DNA of 42,652 nt from Desulfarculales bacterium UBA702 (lineage in GTDB: Bacteria > Desulfobacterota > Syntrophobacteria > Syntrophobacterales > Syntrophobacteraceae): NCBI GenBank assembly GCA_002298165.1, contig DBMI01000094.1, forward strand, positions 1-42,652, written 5' to 3'. The translations under genes and the position numbers were made by a program. The notes beneath the pieces were generated by a model. That model was not told the origin of the DNA. It did not search any database and saw only the letters and a list, made by a program, of their open reading frames with translations. This document shows positions 17,220 through 25,696 of the stretch, in pieces; position 1 is the first letter of the stretch, and each line of letters starts with the position of its first letter.

Positions 17220-17906
17220 ATGCAATCCGAACTCCGAATACTTCCTTGCGGCGATACCGGCATAAGCGTTGAATTCGGCAGCAGCATCGATCCAGCCATC
17301 AATGCGCGGGTTCGGCGGCTCTTCTCGGTCCTGAAATCCGGGAATCACCCCGGAATCCTGGACCTAAATCCCACCTATCGCTCTCTTTTCATACAATACG
17401 ATCCATGGGAATGCTCCTTCGAGAGCCTTGTGCAAACAATTGAGGAATGTATCCAATCCAGCATCGAACCCGTAGAAAACGCCGGAGCGGTAGTGGAGAT
17501 CCCCGTCTGTTACGGCGGGGATTTCGGCCCGGACCTCGAAGAAGTTGCCGCCTTACATGATCTTGGCCCGAATGACGTCATCAGGCTTCACTCCACTCCC
17601 GTCTACCAGGTGTACATGATAGGCTTTACGCCGGGATTTCCATATCTGGGTGGGCTCGACCAGCGGCTGCAAACACCCAGGAAAAGCAATCCGAGAAAAA
17701 CAGTCCCTGCCGGCAGCGTCGGGATTGCCGACCGCCAGACGGGAATTTACTCCATCGATAGCCCCGGTGGCTGGCGGATAATCGGCAAGACCCCCCTGCA
17801 CCTTTTCGATCAGGGACGTAAGATGCCTTTTTTGCTGCAACCTGGAGATTTTGTCCGGTTCGTTCCAATCTCGGGAGAAGATTTTGCGAAGCATTCTGAT
17901 CGCTAA
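17220..17906 (+). CDS. pxpB: 5-oxoprolinase subunit PxpB
   Basis: Subunit of the ATP-dependent 5-oxoprolinase PxpABC, which opens 5-oxoproline to glutamate. The 228-residue protein has the KipI/AHS1 hallmarks: ILPCGDTGISVEFG at the N-terminus, EIPVCYGGDFGPDLEEVA in the middle, and MIGFTPGFPYLGGLD and DSPGGWRIIG towards the C-terminus. In PxpB the phosphorylating ATPase activity is shared with PxpC. It is first of three consecutive pxp genes and overlaps the proposed pxpC start by 23 bp. Confidence 0.92.
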   Translation: MQSELRILPCGDTGISVEFGSSIDPAINARVRRLFSVLKSGNHPGILDLNPTYRSLFIQYDPWECSFESLVQTIEECIQSSIEPVENAGAVVEIPVCYGGDFGPDLEEVAALHDLGPNDVIRLHSTPVYQVYMIGFTPGFPYLGGLDQRLQTPRKSNPRKTVPAGSVGIADRQTGIYSIDSPGGWRIIGKTPLHLFDQGRKMPFLLQPGDFVRFVPISGEDFAKHSDR

Positions 17907-18825
17907 ACCGGGGCCGCTGTCAACCATCCAGGACCGGGGACGCTACGGCTATCGGAGCTGGGGTGTTCCTCAATGCGGGGCGATGGACTCACAGGCTCTT
18001 CGGGTCGGAAACCTGCTGGTCGGAAACAGTCGGGGAGCAGCCGGAATCGAGATCACCATGGGGGGATTTCACGTTGAATTCCAGTGTAGTACACATTTCG
18101 CGTTGACGGGTGATCTTAGCGGAGCATTGCTGAACGGCACTCATATTGATTCGTGGAGGGCACATCCGGCCAAAAGAGGCGACTTCCTGGTTATAGACAA
18201 TTCTGATACCCTGCATACCGGGCTCAGAACATATCTTTCAATCTCAGGCGGAATAGAAGTTCCTGAGGTAATGAACAGCCGGTCCACCTATCTTCGCGGC
18301 GAGTTCGGTGGAACGGGCGGACGGGCACTCAGATCTGGCGATGAGCTTCCTCTTGGGACTCCGGCCGGACCGCCAGAAGACTTCCCAGCCCCATCCGCTT
18401 GTATACCTTCCTACTCGCCCGAACCGGTTCTTAGAGTCGTTCCCGGCCCGCAGGACGATCGTATCTCACCCAATGGCGGGGAGGTTTTCTATTCCGAACC
18501 ATACCTTGTAACCGAGCGCGCCGATAGAATGGGAATTGCACTTTCGGGGCCTGTGATCGATCTGCCATGTGGAGCGGACATTATCTCGGACGGCACGTGC
18601 CCAGGCGCGGTGCAGGTGCACGGAAACGGGCAGCCTACAATCCTTGGGGCTGATTGCCAGACGACCGGAGGCTATATCAAAATTTGTGTTGTGATCTCGA
18701 CCGACCTGCCGCTGGTTGCGCAGCTTGTGCCCGGAAGCCGGGTGCGCTTCACGCAGGTCGACCTGTGGCAGGCCCGCGAAATCTATATGCAAAACGAGTA
18801 CCTGGTAAGAAATTTCATCCACTGA
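17884..18825 (+). CDS. pxpC: 5-oxoprolinase subunit PxpC
   Basis: Partner of PxpB in the kinase part of 5-oxoprolinase. The 313-residue protein belongs to the KipA/AHS2 family, with LIAKPGPLSTIQDRGRYGYRS near the start split over the first 25 residues, NLLVGN, the SISGGIEVPEVMNSRSTYLRG-type region near 120, and QVHGNGQPTILGADCQTTGGY-type sequence near 265. I place the start at the TTG at 17884 because GGGAGAAG ends three bases upstream and family members begin right there. An ATG at 17851 in the same frame would add 11 residues within pxpB. It overlaps pxpB. Confidence 0.88.
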   Translation: MRSILIAKPGPLSTIQDRGRYGYRSWGVPQCGAMDSQALRVGNLLVGNSRGAAGIEITMGGFHVEFQCSTHFALTGDLSGALLNGTHIDSWRAHPAKRGDFLVIDNSDTLHTGLRTYLSISGGIEVPEVMNSRSTYLRGEFGGTGGRALRSGDELPLGTPAGPPEDFPAPSACIPSYSPEPVLRVVPGPQDDRISPNGGEVFYSEPYLVTERADRMGIALSGPVIDLPCGADIISDGTCPGAVQVHGNGQPTILGADCQTTGGYIKICVVISTDLPLVAQLVPGSRVRFTQVDLWQAREIYMQNEYLVRNFIH

Positions 18826-18881
18826 TCCCGCTTTTATATTAAGTTGCATCCGAATGGCCCATTCAGGATGCAAAATGGTAT

Positions 18882-18905
18882 GGCAGACTTTCGAGCCTGC
18901 CGTGG
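18882..18905 (-). repeat. palindromic dispersed repeat, diverged copy 3
   Basis: GGCAGACTTTCGAGCCTGCC (18882-18901) matches the unit at 17159-17178 in 17 of 20 positions. It lies between pxpC and pxpA and reaches into the ribosome-binding region of pxpA. Confidence 0.55.
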
Positions 18906-18912
18906 AGGCCGC

Positions 18913-19674
18913 GTGAAAATCGACATCAACTGCGACATGGGCGAAAGCTTCGGGGCCTACAGGATCGGCGAGGACGAAAAGATTATTGACTACATAACTT
19001 CCGCCAATATAGCCTGTGGGCTCCATGCCGGGGACCCTGCGGTCATGGCCGCAACGGTCGGGCTTGCCGCAAGACACGACGTGGCCGTGGGTGCTCATCC
19101 GGGATATCCCGACATCCAGGGGTATGGGCGACGGCACATCGAAACTTTTCCCGGTGAGATAAAGAATTACGTCCTATACCAGCTCGGGGCGCTTTCGGCC
19201 TTCGCGCGTGCCGAGGGCATCAAGGTCCGGCATGTGAAGCCGCATGGAGCGCTCTACAATGATGCCGCCGGAAGCGAGCGCGCAGCCTCGGAGATTATTG
19301 AAGCCGTCAAGGCATTCGACCCGGACCTGATTATCTTCGCCCTCTCCGGATCACTTTTTTCGGAAATGGCCGCAGCAGCCGGTATTAAAGTGGCCAATGA
19401 AGCATTCCCGGACCGGGCCTACACCCGTGATGGGCGACTCGTTTCGCGAAACATCGAAGGGGCGGTCATTCACGACATCCGGCAAGTTCGCGAAAGAGTA
19501 CTCAGTCTTGCTCGAACCGGTAAACTGACAAGCATCGATGGCGATGAAATAACCCTGCATGCCGACACTCTGTGCGTCCACGGAGATACACCCGGCGCAT
19601 GGGAAATCGCACGGGAAATCCGGCTGTCTCTGGAAATGGCCGGGATTACTGTAACCGCCGAGGCACTCGTATGA
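18913..19674 (+). CDS. pxpA: 5-oxoprolinase subunit PxpA (LamB/YcsF family)
   Basis: Catalytic subunit that hydrolyses the phosphorylated 5-oxoproline intermediate. The 253-residue TIM-barrel-type protein has KIDINCDMGESFG at the N-terminus, NIACGLHAGDP, GAHPGYPDIQGYGRR, RHVKPHGALYN and DRAYTRDGRL, all family hallmarks. The start is a GTG at 18913 with GGAGG four bases upstream. An in-frame ATG at 18844 would add 23 residues encoded within the dispersed repeat and lacks similarity. It completes the pxpBCA set, although 87 bp separate it from pxpC. Confidence 0.93.
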   Translation: MKIDINCDMGESFGAYRIGEDEKIIDYITSANIACGLHAGDPAVMAATVGLAARHDVAVGAHPGYPDIQGYGRRHIETFPGEIKNYVLYQLGALSAFARAEGIKVRHVKPHGALYNDAAGSERAASEIIEAVKAFDPDLIIFALSGSLFSEMAAAAGIKVANEAFPDRAYTRDGRLVSRNIEGAVIHDIRQVRERVLSLARTGKLTSIDGDEITLHADTLCVHGDTPGAWEIAREIRLSLEMAGITVTAEALV

Positions 19675-19706
19675 GAATACCACGCGTGTTGTCTGAGGAG
19701 AGCCGA

Positions 19707-20267
19707 ATGAAGCGCTTTTATCTCCTGGTACTTTTTGCTTGTCTACCAGCCTTTTCCGGCTGCCACTCGGTGACCAGTCCCTATCTTGTCGGCAAGCAAC
19801 CAGTCACTCTCAATCCCGAAATATGGAACGGCAAATGGGGGCCTGAATGCTCGGGCGAGGAAGCTGTGCGGATTGAGGTCTTAGACAAGGATCGGGGCTT
19901 ACTCAGGGCAACTGTTCTCAATCCGAAGGACCCTCCCGAGGTGATCGAATGCAACCTCAGGAGCGCCGCCGGCGATCTGATCTTTGTAAATGCCAAAGAG
20001 CAGAAGGAAAAAGATTATCATCCATGGCTCATCAGAAATGCGGGCGGAAAGATGATAATCCTGTGGTCCCCTGATTATGACAGATTTAAATCACTTGTTG
20101 AAAAAGGCATTCTTCCCGGCGAATCAACCGGTGGAGACATCTCTTTGGGCCTGCTGAAGTCCGAACACCTCGACATCATCATGTCGGAAAAAGAAGGGGT
20201 GCTGTTCGACTGGAAAGATCCGGTGATATTGATCCGGCTGGACGGCGGCGGCGCCACGAAACCCTAG
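19707..20267 (+). CDS. predicted lipoprotein of unknown function
   Basis: The 186-residue protein starts with a lipoprotein signal peptide (MKRFYLLVLFACLPAFSGC, lipid-bearing Cys19). The mature part begins HSVTSPYLVG, followed by a segment with WNGKWGPECSGEEAVRIEV and several alternating beta-like stretches. I do not recognise a named family. The start is supported by GAGGAG (19695-19700) six bases upstream; the frame is open further up, overlapping pxpA, without similarity. It may be the last gene of the pxp operon by position only. Confidence 0.75.
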   Translation: MKRFYLLVLFACLPAFSGCHSVTSPYLVGKQPVTLNPEIWNGKWGPECSGEEAVRIEVLDKDRGLLRATVLNPKDPPEVIECNLRSAAGDLIFVNAKEQKEKDYHPWLIRNAGGKMIILWSPDYDRFKSLVEKGILPGESTGGDISLGLLKSEHLDIIMSEKEGVLFDWKDPVILIRLDGGGATKP

Positions 20268-20300
20268 ATGCTTGGGTTAAAGTGGGAATCGGCTCTCATT

Positions 20301-20395
20301 GCATAGTCCAGCCCCCACGTTCTTTATGATTCCGGTTTTCCATGGATAGGGCGCCTACGGAAGGCAGACTACCGTTCGTCTACTGGACTATATGC
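20301..20395. repeat. inverted repeat between convergent genes
   Basis: GCATAGTCCAG (20301-20311) and CTGGACTATATGC (20383-20395) are inverted copies with a two-base insertion, about 70 bp apart. A small GCGGC/GCCGC hairpin follows at 20394-20406. It lies in the 153-bp gap between the lipoprotein and hydrolase genes. No T run makes it a clear terminator. Confidence 0.35.
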
Positions 20396-20420
20396 GGCCA
20401 TGCCGCAGCCAATCCTGCCC

Positions 20421-21089
20421 CTAGTCCAAATCTTCGACAACAGGATCGAGTGCAGCTTCAGTGAACCTGGACCTGGTTTGCTTCAGTAGCCACGCATATA
20501 GCTCCGGGTTGCTGTACGTGTCCGTCCAGGAATCGTGATCCGCTTCCGGGTAGACCGTTAAATTGACGATCCCGCCGCAAAGTCTGAGGGCGAGCACCAT
20601 TCCCTGAGCCTCCGTAAGTGGAAAGATGCTGTCCTTTGCCCCGTGGAAAATCCACACCGGCAGATTCCTTAGAAAACATGCCTCATGCGGATTACCGCCC
20701 CCACACACCGGCGCAAACGCGGCAAAGCGGCTCGGGCGTGTGCCCGCAAGCCTCCATGCTGCCGAAGCCCCCTCCCCTATTCCCGTCAGGTAAACGCGGT
20801 CTACATCAATCCGGTAATCCTCGATGAATTCGTCAAGGAGCCGGTCGAGTTTGTCGGAGGACCAGTCCTCGTCGTCGGGGCATTGCGGCGATACTGTTAT
20901 GAATGGAAAATCTTTATGCCCTTCGAGGTACTTCGGCAGACCATGGGCCTTTAGCATCTCGATGTAATCACCCTTGGCGCCAATCCCGTGCAGGTACAGA
21001 ATCACCGGCCAGCTCCGGCCCGGCCCGTAATCTTCGGGAAGGAACAGCAGATGATTGTATGTAGTTGAGCCGATAACTGCTTTTTGCAT
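20421..21089 (-). CDS. alpha/beta-hydrolase-fold protein with altered nucleophile elbow
   Basis: Related to the short esterase/predicted peptidase family (COG4099-like). The 222-residue protein has LPEDYGPGRSWPVILYLHG, RVYLTGIGEGASAAW, VWIFHGAKDSIFP (Asp153) and PEADHDSW (His185). In active relatives the elbow reads G-x-S-x-G. Here residues 103-107 are G-I-G-E-G, so the nucleophile serine is replaced by glycine while Asp and His remain. The codon is GGG in the given sequence. There is no signal peptide, so the protein should be cytoplasmic. It could be a pseudo-enzyme or use Ser109 or Thr102 unconventionally. Confidence 0.75.
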   Translation of the reverse strand: MQKAVIGSTTYNHLLFLPEDYGPGRSWPVILYLHGIGAKGDYIEMLKAHGLPKYLEGHKDFPFITVSPQCPDDEDWSSDKLDRLLDEFIEDYRIDVDRVYLTGIGEGASAAWRLAGTRPSRFAAFAPVCGGGNPHEACFLRNLPVWIFHGAKDSIFPLTEAQGMVLALRLCGGIVNLTVYPEADHDSWTDTYSNPELYAWLLKQTRSRFTEAALDPVVEDLD

Positions 21090-21423
21090 ATATTCTCCTC
21101 CTTCAGGACCGCAAAGAATCGCCGGTCCGATAAATTCTTACCTGATAAGATAAGTACACGTTTGCGAAGCAGGAAATCGGGCTTGAGCAACAGGTGCTCG
21201 AAATCCTGGAAAACATAGTTTTCGTAGGCAAAATGCCGAAAAAGTTTGTCAGGGCTTATCACAGCTTGACCTGAATGAATTTCCGGTGATAATGGCAAAC
21301 TCATTCATTCCCCCGATGGCCTGAAGATCGGTATTTTCATTCTGTAATTTTTGCCGGTTTTGGCTAAATGGATTATTTATCGGCATCAGACCGTACTAGA
21401 TGCCGGACAGGATAGGACGGACT
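21090..21423. other. 334-bp intergenic region between divergent genes
   Basis: No gene with family similarity is seen; a 100-codon minus-strand frame (21002-21304) overlaps the hydrolase gene and has no recognisable features. The region holds a candidate promoter for the permease operon. Confidence 0.5.
21351..21379 (+). promoter_or_regulatory. candidate promoter of the APC permease operon
   Basis: TTGCCG (21351-21356), a 17-bp spacer and TATTTA (21374-21379), 45 bp upstream of the proposed permease start. Confidence 0.4.
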
Positions 21424-22752
21424 ATGCTCGATCAGAAAAAACCGGTAAGTCTTTTTTCCGCCACCATTCTGGTCATCGCGAACATGATCGGGACTGGCGT
21501 TTTTACCACGCTCGGGTTTCAACTTGCCGGTGTCCATTTGCCATTTTCCGCAATCATGCTGTGGGTTGTGGGAGGCATCGTCAGCTTTTGCGGAGCGCTT
21601 TCCTACGGTGAACTGGGCGCGATGATGCCTCGATCCGGGGGCGAGTACGCTTATCTCACCGAGATCTACCATCCGGCAATTGGGTTTCTTACCGGCTCTG
21701 TTTCCATCCTGGTCGGTTTCGGGGCTCCCATTGCGCTTGCGGCCATGGCGCTGGGGCAGTATTCAGGAGTTGTTTTTCCCGGAGCCAACCAAACGGTTAT
21801 AGCTGTGGCCGCAATCGTGTTCCTCACCCTGGTACACCTCGTGGATGTGCAGTTCGGCTGCCGGTTTCAGAATATTTTCACAGTCGGAAAGATCCTCCTT
21901 ATAGCGGCTTTTATCGTGGCAGGCTTTTTAATGCCGTACCCGCAAACGATCGGGCTGCCGGAATCGCTCGGCGAGTTAGGGTCCGTCTTCAATCCCGACT
22001 TTGCGGTCGGGCTGGTTTACGTCTCCTTTGCCTACTCAGGCTGGAACTCATCCGCCTACATCGCCGGGGAGATATCGAAGCCCGAACGGAATCTTCCCAT
22101 CTCGCTCTTCCTGGGGACCCTCTTCGTTACAATCTGCTATGTTCTGCTCAACCTTGTTTTCCTGTTAACAGTCCCAGCGGGTGAGCTTGCCGGAAAAATC
22201 GAGATCGGTTACCTCTCGGCGAAGGCTATTTTCGGAGCGGGTGGGGTCCAGCTTATGACCTTACTGATCTGCCTGGCCTTGATTTCGGCCCTAAGTTCCA
22301 TGATTATGGTCGGCCCGAGGGTGGCCAGCGCAATGGGCGAGGATATCAGGGGCCTGGGATTTCTGGCCGCGAGGAACAAAAAAGGCGTGCCGGTCAGGGC
22401 CATCATCATTCAGTCCTCGGTTGCGATTCTGTTTGCCCTGACTTCTGCTTTCAACGTCGTTTTGACATACGTCGGTTTCACTCTGACCCTTTTTGCCTGT
22501 ATGGCCGTTCTCGGCGTATTTGTCCTTCGGTTCAAGAAGCCCTGTCTCAAAAGACCTTTCAAGACATGGGGCTACCCCGTGGTTCCCGCGCTCTATCTTG
22601 TGGTAAACGCCTGGATGCTTTGCTACCTTGTCATCCAGAGACCCTTGCCCTCGGCATTTTGCCTTATGACTGTTGCATCTTTACTGGTTCTCTACAAATG
22701 GCTGACCAACCGACATAGCCAATCTACTTTGCTCCTGGAGGAGAAGCGATGA
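21424..22752 (+). CDS. APC-superfamily amino acid permease
   Basis: The 442-residue inner-membrane protein shows about 12 hydrophobic helices. It has the APC family opening LFSATILVIANMIGTGVFTTLG, with the unwound-helix glycines of TM1, and SFCGALSYGELGAMMPRSGGEYAYL in TM2-TM3. FAYSGWNSSAYIAGEISKPERNLP lies near TM6. This matches the amino acid-polyamine-organocation superfamily; the substrate cannot be read from sequence. The start at 21424 is preferred to 21400 because AGGA (21414-21417) lies six bases upstream and the family begins there. Its stop overlaps the start of the next gene (ATGA). Confidence 0.88.
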   Translation: MLDQKKPVSLFSATILVIANMIGTGVFTTLGFQLAGVHLPFSAIMLWVVGGIVSFCGALSYGELGAMMPRSGGEYAYLTEIYHPAIGFLTGSVSILVGFGAPIALAAMALGQYSGVVFPGANQTVIAVAAIVFLTLVHLVDVQFGCRFQNIFTVGKILLIAAFIVAGFLMPYPQTIGLPESLGELGSVFNPDFAVGLVYVSFAYSGWNSSAYIAGEISKPERNLPISLFLGTLFVTICYVLLNLVFLLTVPAGELAGKIEIGYLSAKAIFGAGGVQLMTLLICLALISALSSMIMVGPRVASAMGEDIRGLGFLAARNKKGVPVRAIIIQSSVAILFALTSAFNVVLTYVGFTLTLFACMAVLGVFVLRFKKPCLKRPFKTWGYPVVPALYLVVNAWMLCYLVIQRPLPSAFCLMTVASLLVLYKWLTNRHSQSTLLLEEKR

Positions 22753-24068
22753 TATCGGACAGAAACAAACGTCACCACCCGGCGATAATTGCCGCTTTAT
22801 TGATGCTTACGCTCTTTTTCATGTACGATTTTGCCGTGGCCCGGCAGCCGGACTCGATTGAAAACCAGGTTTTCCCGGCCAAAAAGGGCCACGATCTTGG
22901 CGTCTACGACCAATACGCCCGGTTCATCGCTGGGATTCCGGTGCAGGGGGCATTGGCTGAATTGCAAAGCAGGCCGACATGGGTGGAGTACTCCAAGTTT
23001 ATCGACCAAAGCTGGAAGAATTTGGACAAAAGGCTGCTCGTACCAGAACGTCGGTGGGCCGAGAAAGAACTTGGGGATGCCGCCTCAACGGAGGGCACCG
23101 TCTTTTATCCATTCAGCGGACCGGATTTTGTCGGCGTAAATACCTTTTTCCCTGACGCCCGGACCTACGTTCTGCTCGCCCTGGAGCCGCTCGGACAAGT
23201 CCCCAAGTTTGGCTCAATGAACGATGGGCAATTCAAGTCCTTCTTCCAGTCCATGAAAAGCTCCCTTCACGACCTCCTTAATATCAACTACTTCATCTCC
23301 GCACATATGGACGCTGACATTGAGAAGACGGAAGTAAAGGGCGTTCTTCCGGTGCTCCTGTTCATGATGGCACGGAGTGACGCAAAGGTTCTCGACGTCC
23401 GTTACTGGACAATGGGACTGGACGGGAGAGTTCGCGAATTTCCAGCATTCGGGACCACCGTTCGGGAATTTCCCGCCCTCGCGGCCACGGAAATGGACGT
23501 GAATAACATCAATGGCATTCGGATAGAGTTTGAATCCGCCGATTCCCTGGATAATAAGCCTCAAACCCTTTATTACATTCGCCTTAACGTTTACGATCAA
23601 CACTTCGATCGAAACCGGTTCTTCCTCTCTTTCCTCAGGGGTCTGGCGCCCTTTACCACCTTCATGAAGTCCGCCTCGTACGTGATGTTCGCCCCCAAGG
23701 TGTCGGCCGCCAGACAGTTCGTGCTGGACAACAGCCGCTACATCGTCCAGGAAGATTCGGGGATTCCTCTGAAATACTTCGAGCCATCACTCTGGAATCT
23801 CCACTTCCACGGCCGCTACGTAAAACCTATTTCAACTTTCAATCAGAACCACCAGGAGGCTCTGGCCTCGATTTACAGGTCAAATAAGAAGATAAAACCT
23901 TTGCCTTTCGGTTTTGGATATTATTTCAAGGCTGGAGAGTCAAATTTGATGTTTGGTGAAAAGAGGTCCATGGATCGAGGGAAAGATGAAGCTCCTTTTA
24001 TCAATTCTGATGACAAGCATTTTCTTTATAACAACGCAATATTCGAGCGCGACCGCCTGGGGTCGTGA
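22749..24068 (+). CDS. secreted or membrane-anchored protein of unknown function
   Basis: The 439-residue protein has an N-terminal hydrophobic stretch (about 10-28, HPAIIAALLMLTLFFMYDFAVA) that can serve as a signal peptide or anchor; the rest is soluble. Visible segments include WVEYSKFIDQSWKNLDKRL, VFYPFSGPDFVGVNTFFPDA, and FRVKPIST-like sequence near the end (HFHGRYVKPISTFNQNHQ). I recall similar hypothetical proteins but no named domain. It is coupled to the upstream permease gene by an ATGA overlap, and its last 83 bp overlap the next gene. Conserved coupling suggests a shared envelope function. Confidence 0.8.
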   Translation: MISDRNKRHHPAIIAALLMLTLFFMYDFAVARQPDSIENQVFPAKKGHDLGVYDQYARFIAGIPVQGALAELQSRPTWVEYSKFIDQSWKNLDKRLLVPERRWAEKELGDAASTEGTVFYPFSGPDFVGVNTFFPDARTYVLLALEPLGQVPKFGSMNDGQFKSFFQSMKSSLHDLLNINYFISAHMDADIEKTEVKGVLPVLLFMMARSDAKVLDVRYWTMGLDGRVREFPAFGTTVREFPALAATEMDVNNINGIRIEFESADSLDNKPQTLYYIRLNVYDQHFDRNRFFLSFLRGLAPFTTFMKSASYVMFAPKVSAARQFVLDNSRYIVQEDSGIPLKYFEPSLWNLHFHGRYVKPISTFNQNHQEALASIYRSNKKIKPLPFGFGYYFKAGESNLMFGEKRSMDRGKDEAPFINSDDKHFLYNNAIFERDRLGS

Positions 24069-24951
24069 GCTTTCCGGGTGCCTGCCTTCAGAGCCAGGGC
24101 AGTATCGTCCTTTTGGTGAGACAGCGGACGAAGGCCTTCAGTCGGCGCTTGAGAGCGCTCTGAAAAAAAATCCTTCGTGGCGGGCGCTGATCGAGCAGGA
24201 AAAAATGGCTGTGGGGGTAGTGGATCTCTCAACCGCGCCAAACGCCCGTTTCGCGAGCGTAAACGGCTGGACAATGATGTATGCGGCGAGCCTGCCGAAA
24301 ATCGCAATTTTGCTGGCCGCCTATCAGAACATCGAGGATGGCCTGCTCCTAGACTCACCCGAACTCCACGAGTGGTTAACCAGGATGATTCGCCGCTCGA
24401 ATAACCATGCTGCTACGTACATGATTGACGTTATTGGCCTCCAGCGCATCGAGGACCTTATCCAGCGATATTATTTGTATATCCCCGAAAACGGTGGGGG
24501 AATTTGGCTTGGCGCCCGTTATCCGATGGGAAGCGAGCGATACCCCGAACCAATTAAAGGCCTGTATCATGCCGCGACGGTCGCGCAGCTATGCCACTTC
24601 TACTACATGCTTGCAAACGGTGAATTCATCAGCCCGGAAAGATCGCTCCAGATGTTGGAAATACTTTCAAGGCCGGGGCTCCACGACAAATTTGTAAGCG
24701 TCCTCGAAAAGCACGTCTCTTCGGACCGACTGTTCCGAAAATCCGGGGATTGGGGCATCTCCTTCTCGGATTCGGTCCTCGTCTGTGATGATGGGTGGCG
24801 GAAATATATATTGGCAGCCATGATCGAGGACAAAAACGGAGAACGTATACTGCGGGATCTCGTCCCTGTCATGGAAGGTCTCCTGAAGCCCTCCGGCTAT
24901 AAAGGACCCTCTCGACAGCAGACCAAGGCGACCTCTCGCCCGGAGTCCTAG
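23986..24951 (+). CDS. class A beta-lactamase-like serine hydrolase
   Basis: The 321-residue protein has a signal peptide (MKLLLSILMTSIFFITTQYSS, cleavage near 24) and all three penicillin-recognising motifs: S-x-x-K as SLPK (Ser102, Lys105), S-x-N as SNN (138-140) and K-S-G (252-254). The omega-loop Glu of true class A enzymes is not obvious, so it may be a D-Ala-D-Ala-type peptidase or another acyl-serine enzyme rather than a resistance factor. The start at 23986 follows GAGGG by four bases. It overlaps the preceding gene by 83 bp and is the last gene before the island. Confidence 0.82.
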   Translation: MKLLLSILMTSIFFITTQYSSATAWGRELSGCLPSEPGQYRPFGETADEGLQSALESALKKNPSWRALIEQEKMAVGVVDLSTAPNARFASVNGWTMMYAASLPKIAILLAAYQNIEDGLLLDSPELHEWLTRMIRRSNNHAATYMIDVIGLQRIEDLIQRYYLYIPENGGGIWLGARYPMGSERYPEPIKGLYHAATVAQLCHFYYMLANGEFISPERSLQMLEILSRPGLHDKFVSVLEKHVSSDRLFRKSGDWGISFSDSVLVCDDGWRKYILAAMIEDKNGERILRDLVPVMEGLLKPSGYKGPSRQQTKATSRPES

Positions 24952-25003
24952 TTCAACTCTAAACGAGCTGCTGAATGCGCCCTGCCGGGCGCACGACAGA
25001 AAA

Positions 25004-25036
25004 AGGGGCTAGCCCGGTTGGACTAGCCCCTATTTT
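25004..25036. terminator. bidirectional terminator, the presumed original tRNA-Cys terminator
   Basis: AGGGGCTAG (25004-25012) and CTAGCCCCT (25023-25031) form a perfect 9-bp stem. On the minus strand it is followed by TTTTT, on the plus strand by TATTTT. It serves the serine hydrolase gene on the plus strand. By position it was also the terminator of tRNA-Cys before the island separated them. A second hairpin, TGCGCCC/GGGCGCA (24976-24993), lies just upstream. Confidence 0.75.
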
Positions 25037-25039
25037 CTG

Positions 25040-25083
25040 AAGGCGGCAACCGGATTTGAACCGGTGTATAACGGTTTTGCAGA
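25040..25083 (-). repeat. attachment-site repeat, partial tRNA-Cys copy (left end)
   Basis: Identical over 44 bp to 39293-39336. It contains the tRNA-Cys sequence from the anticodon loop to the 3' end and lacks the 5' half, so it is not a functional tRNA gene. Confidence 0.9.
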
Positions 25084-25696
25084 AATTTGGCGATTTTCAC
25101 CCGTTATCACCGACATGCAATGAGGTACACAAATTTAGCGAAATCAATCTTTTAACCTCACTCTGGACTATCACAGACCATCACCCGAAATCACCGAATA
25201 ACATGGCTTTTAGACACCTATATGGACACTATGCGGACGCTTTGAATCGGAAAAACCGGCACTACTCCTCCATGTCGATCAGCGGAAAAAACACTGCTCT
25301 GGTAACGGGCGCAGACCGTTCATGCGTCAAAGATAAGGACTGGGAACCCTCGCCACTCGCATTAATGGAGATAGAAGCCGAATAAATAGCCCATCTGGTC
25401 TGCATGCGCCGAGGGCACAGCATAAAAGCTGAGCGGAACCTGTCTGACTATCGCACTCCGGAGAATGTCGAATGCAAAATTTTGGTCTAAATGCGGTATT
25501 ACAGGCGACCGATTACATCGAGACAATGGGCGAATCCAGATGGAAGAAGCCCAAGCGCAAGCCGAACCCACGAAGCTAGGGCAATTATCAACAGCTTAGG
25601 CAAAATACCTCCCACTCCCATATAAATCCGAGAATCAGAACTGCACGGGTGCTGCTTGCACGTTTCGGAAGGAGAAATATATTGGGGTGAAGTATT
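25084..25696. other. 613-bp island end without a recognised gene
   Basis: The stretch contains two direct repeats CACCCG(TT/AA)ATCACCGA (25098-25113 and 25182-25197) and a motif TAGACACC-N3-ATGGACAC (25211-25229) that recurs near the right end. Open frames here (for example plus 25056-25385) show no family features. The start resembles an integrase arm-site region. Confidence 0.45.
25098..25197. repeat. direct repeats inside the left attachment site
   Basis: Two 16-bp copies, CACCCGTTATCACCGA and CACCCGAAATCACCGA, 84 bp apart, starting 15 bp from the 44-bp att repeat. Placement and spacing fit arm-type recombinase sites, which is an inference. Confidence 0.45.

Noticed and set aside
25040..25083. 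Second tRNA-Cys gene
   Set aside because: Only the 3' half is present; the sequence diverges just past the anticodon loop, so it is an attachment-site remnant.
25056..25385. 109-codon plus-strand frame at the left island end
   Set aside because: It begins inside the att repeat, has no family features and overlaps the recombinase-site-like repeats.
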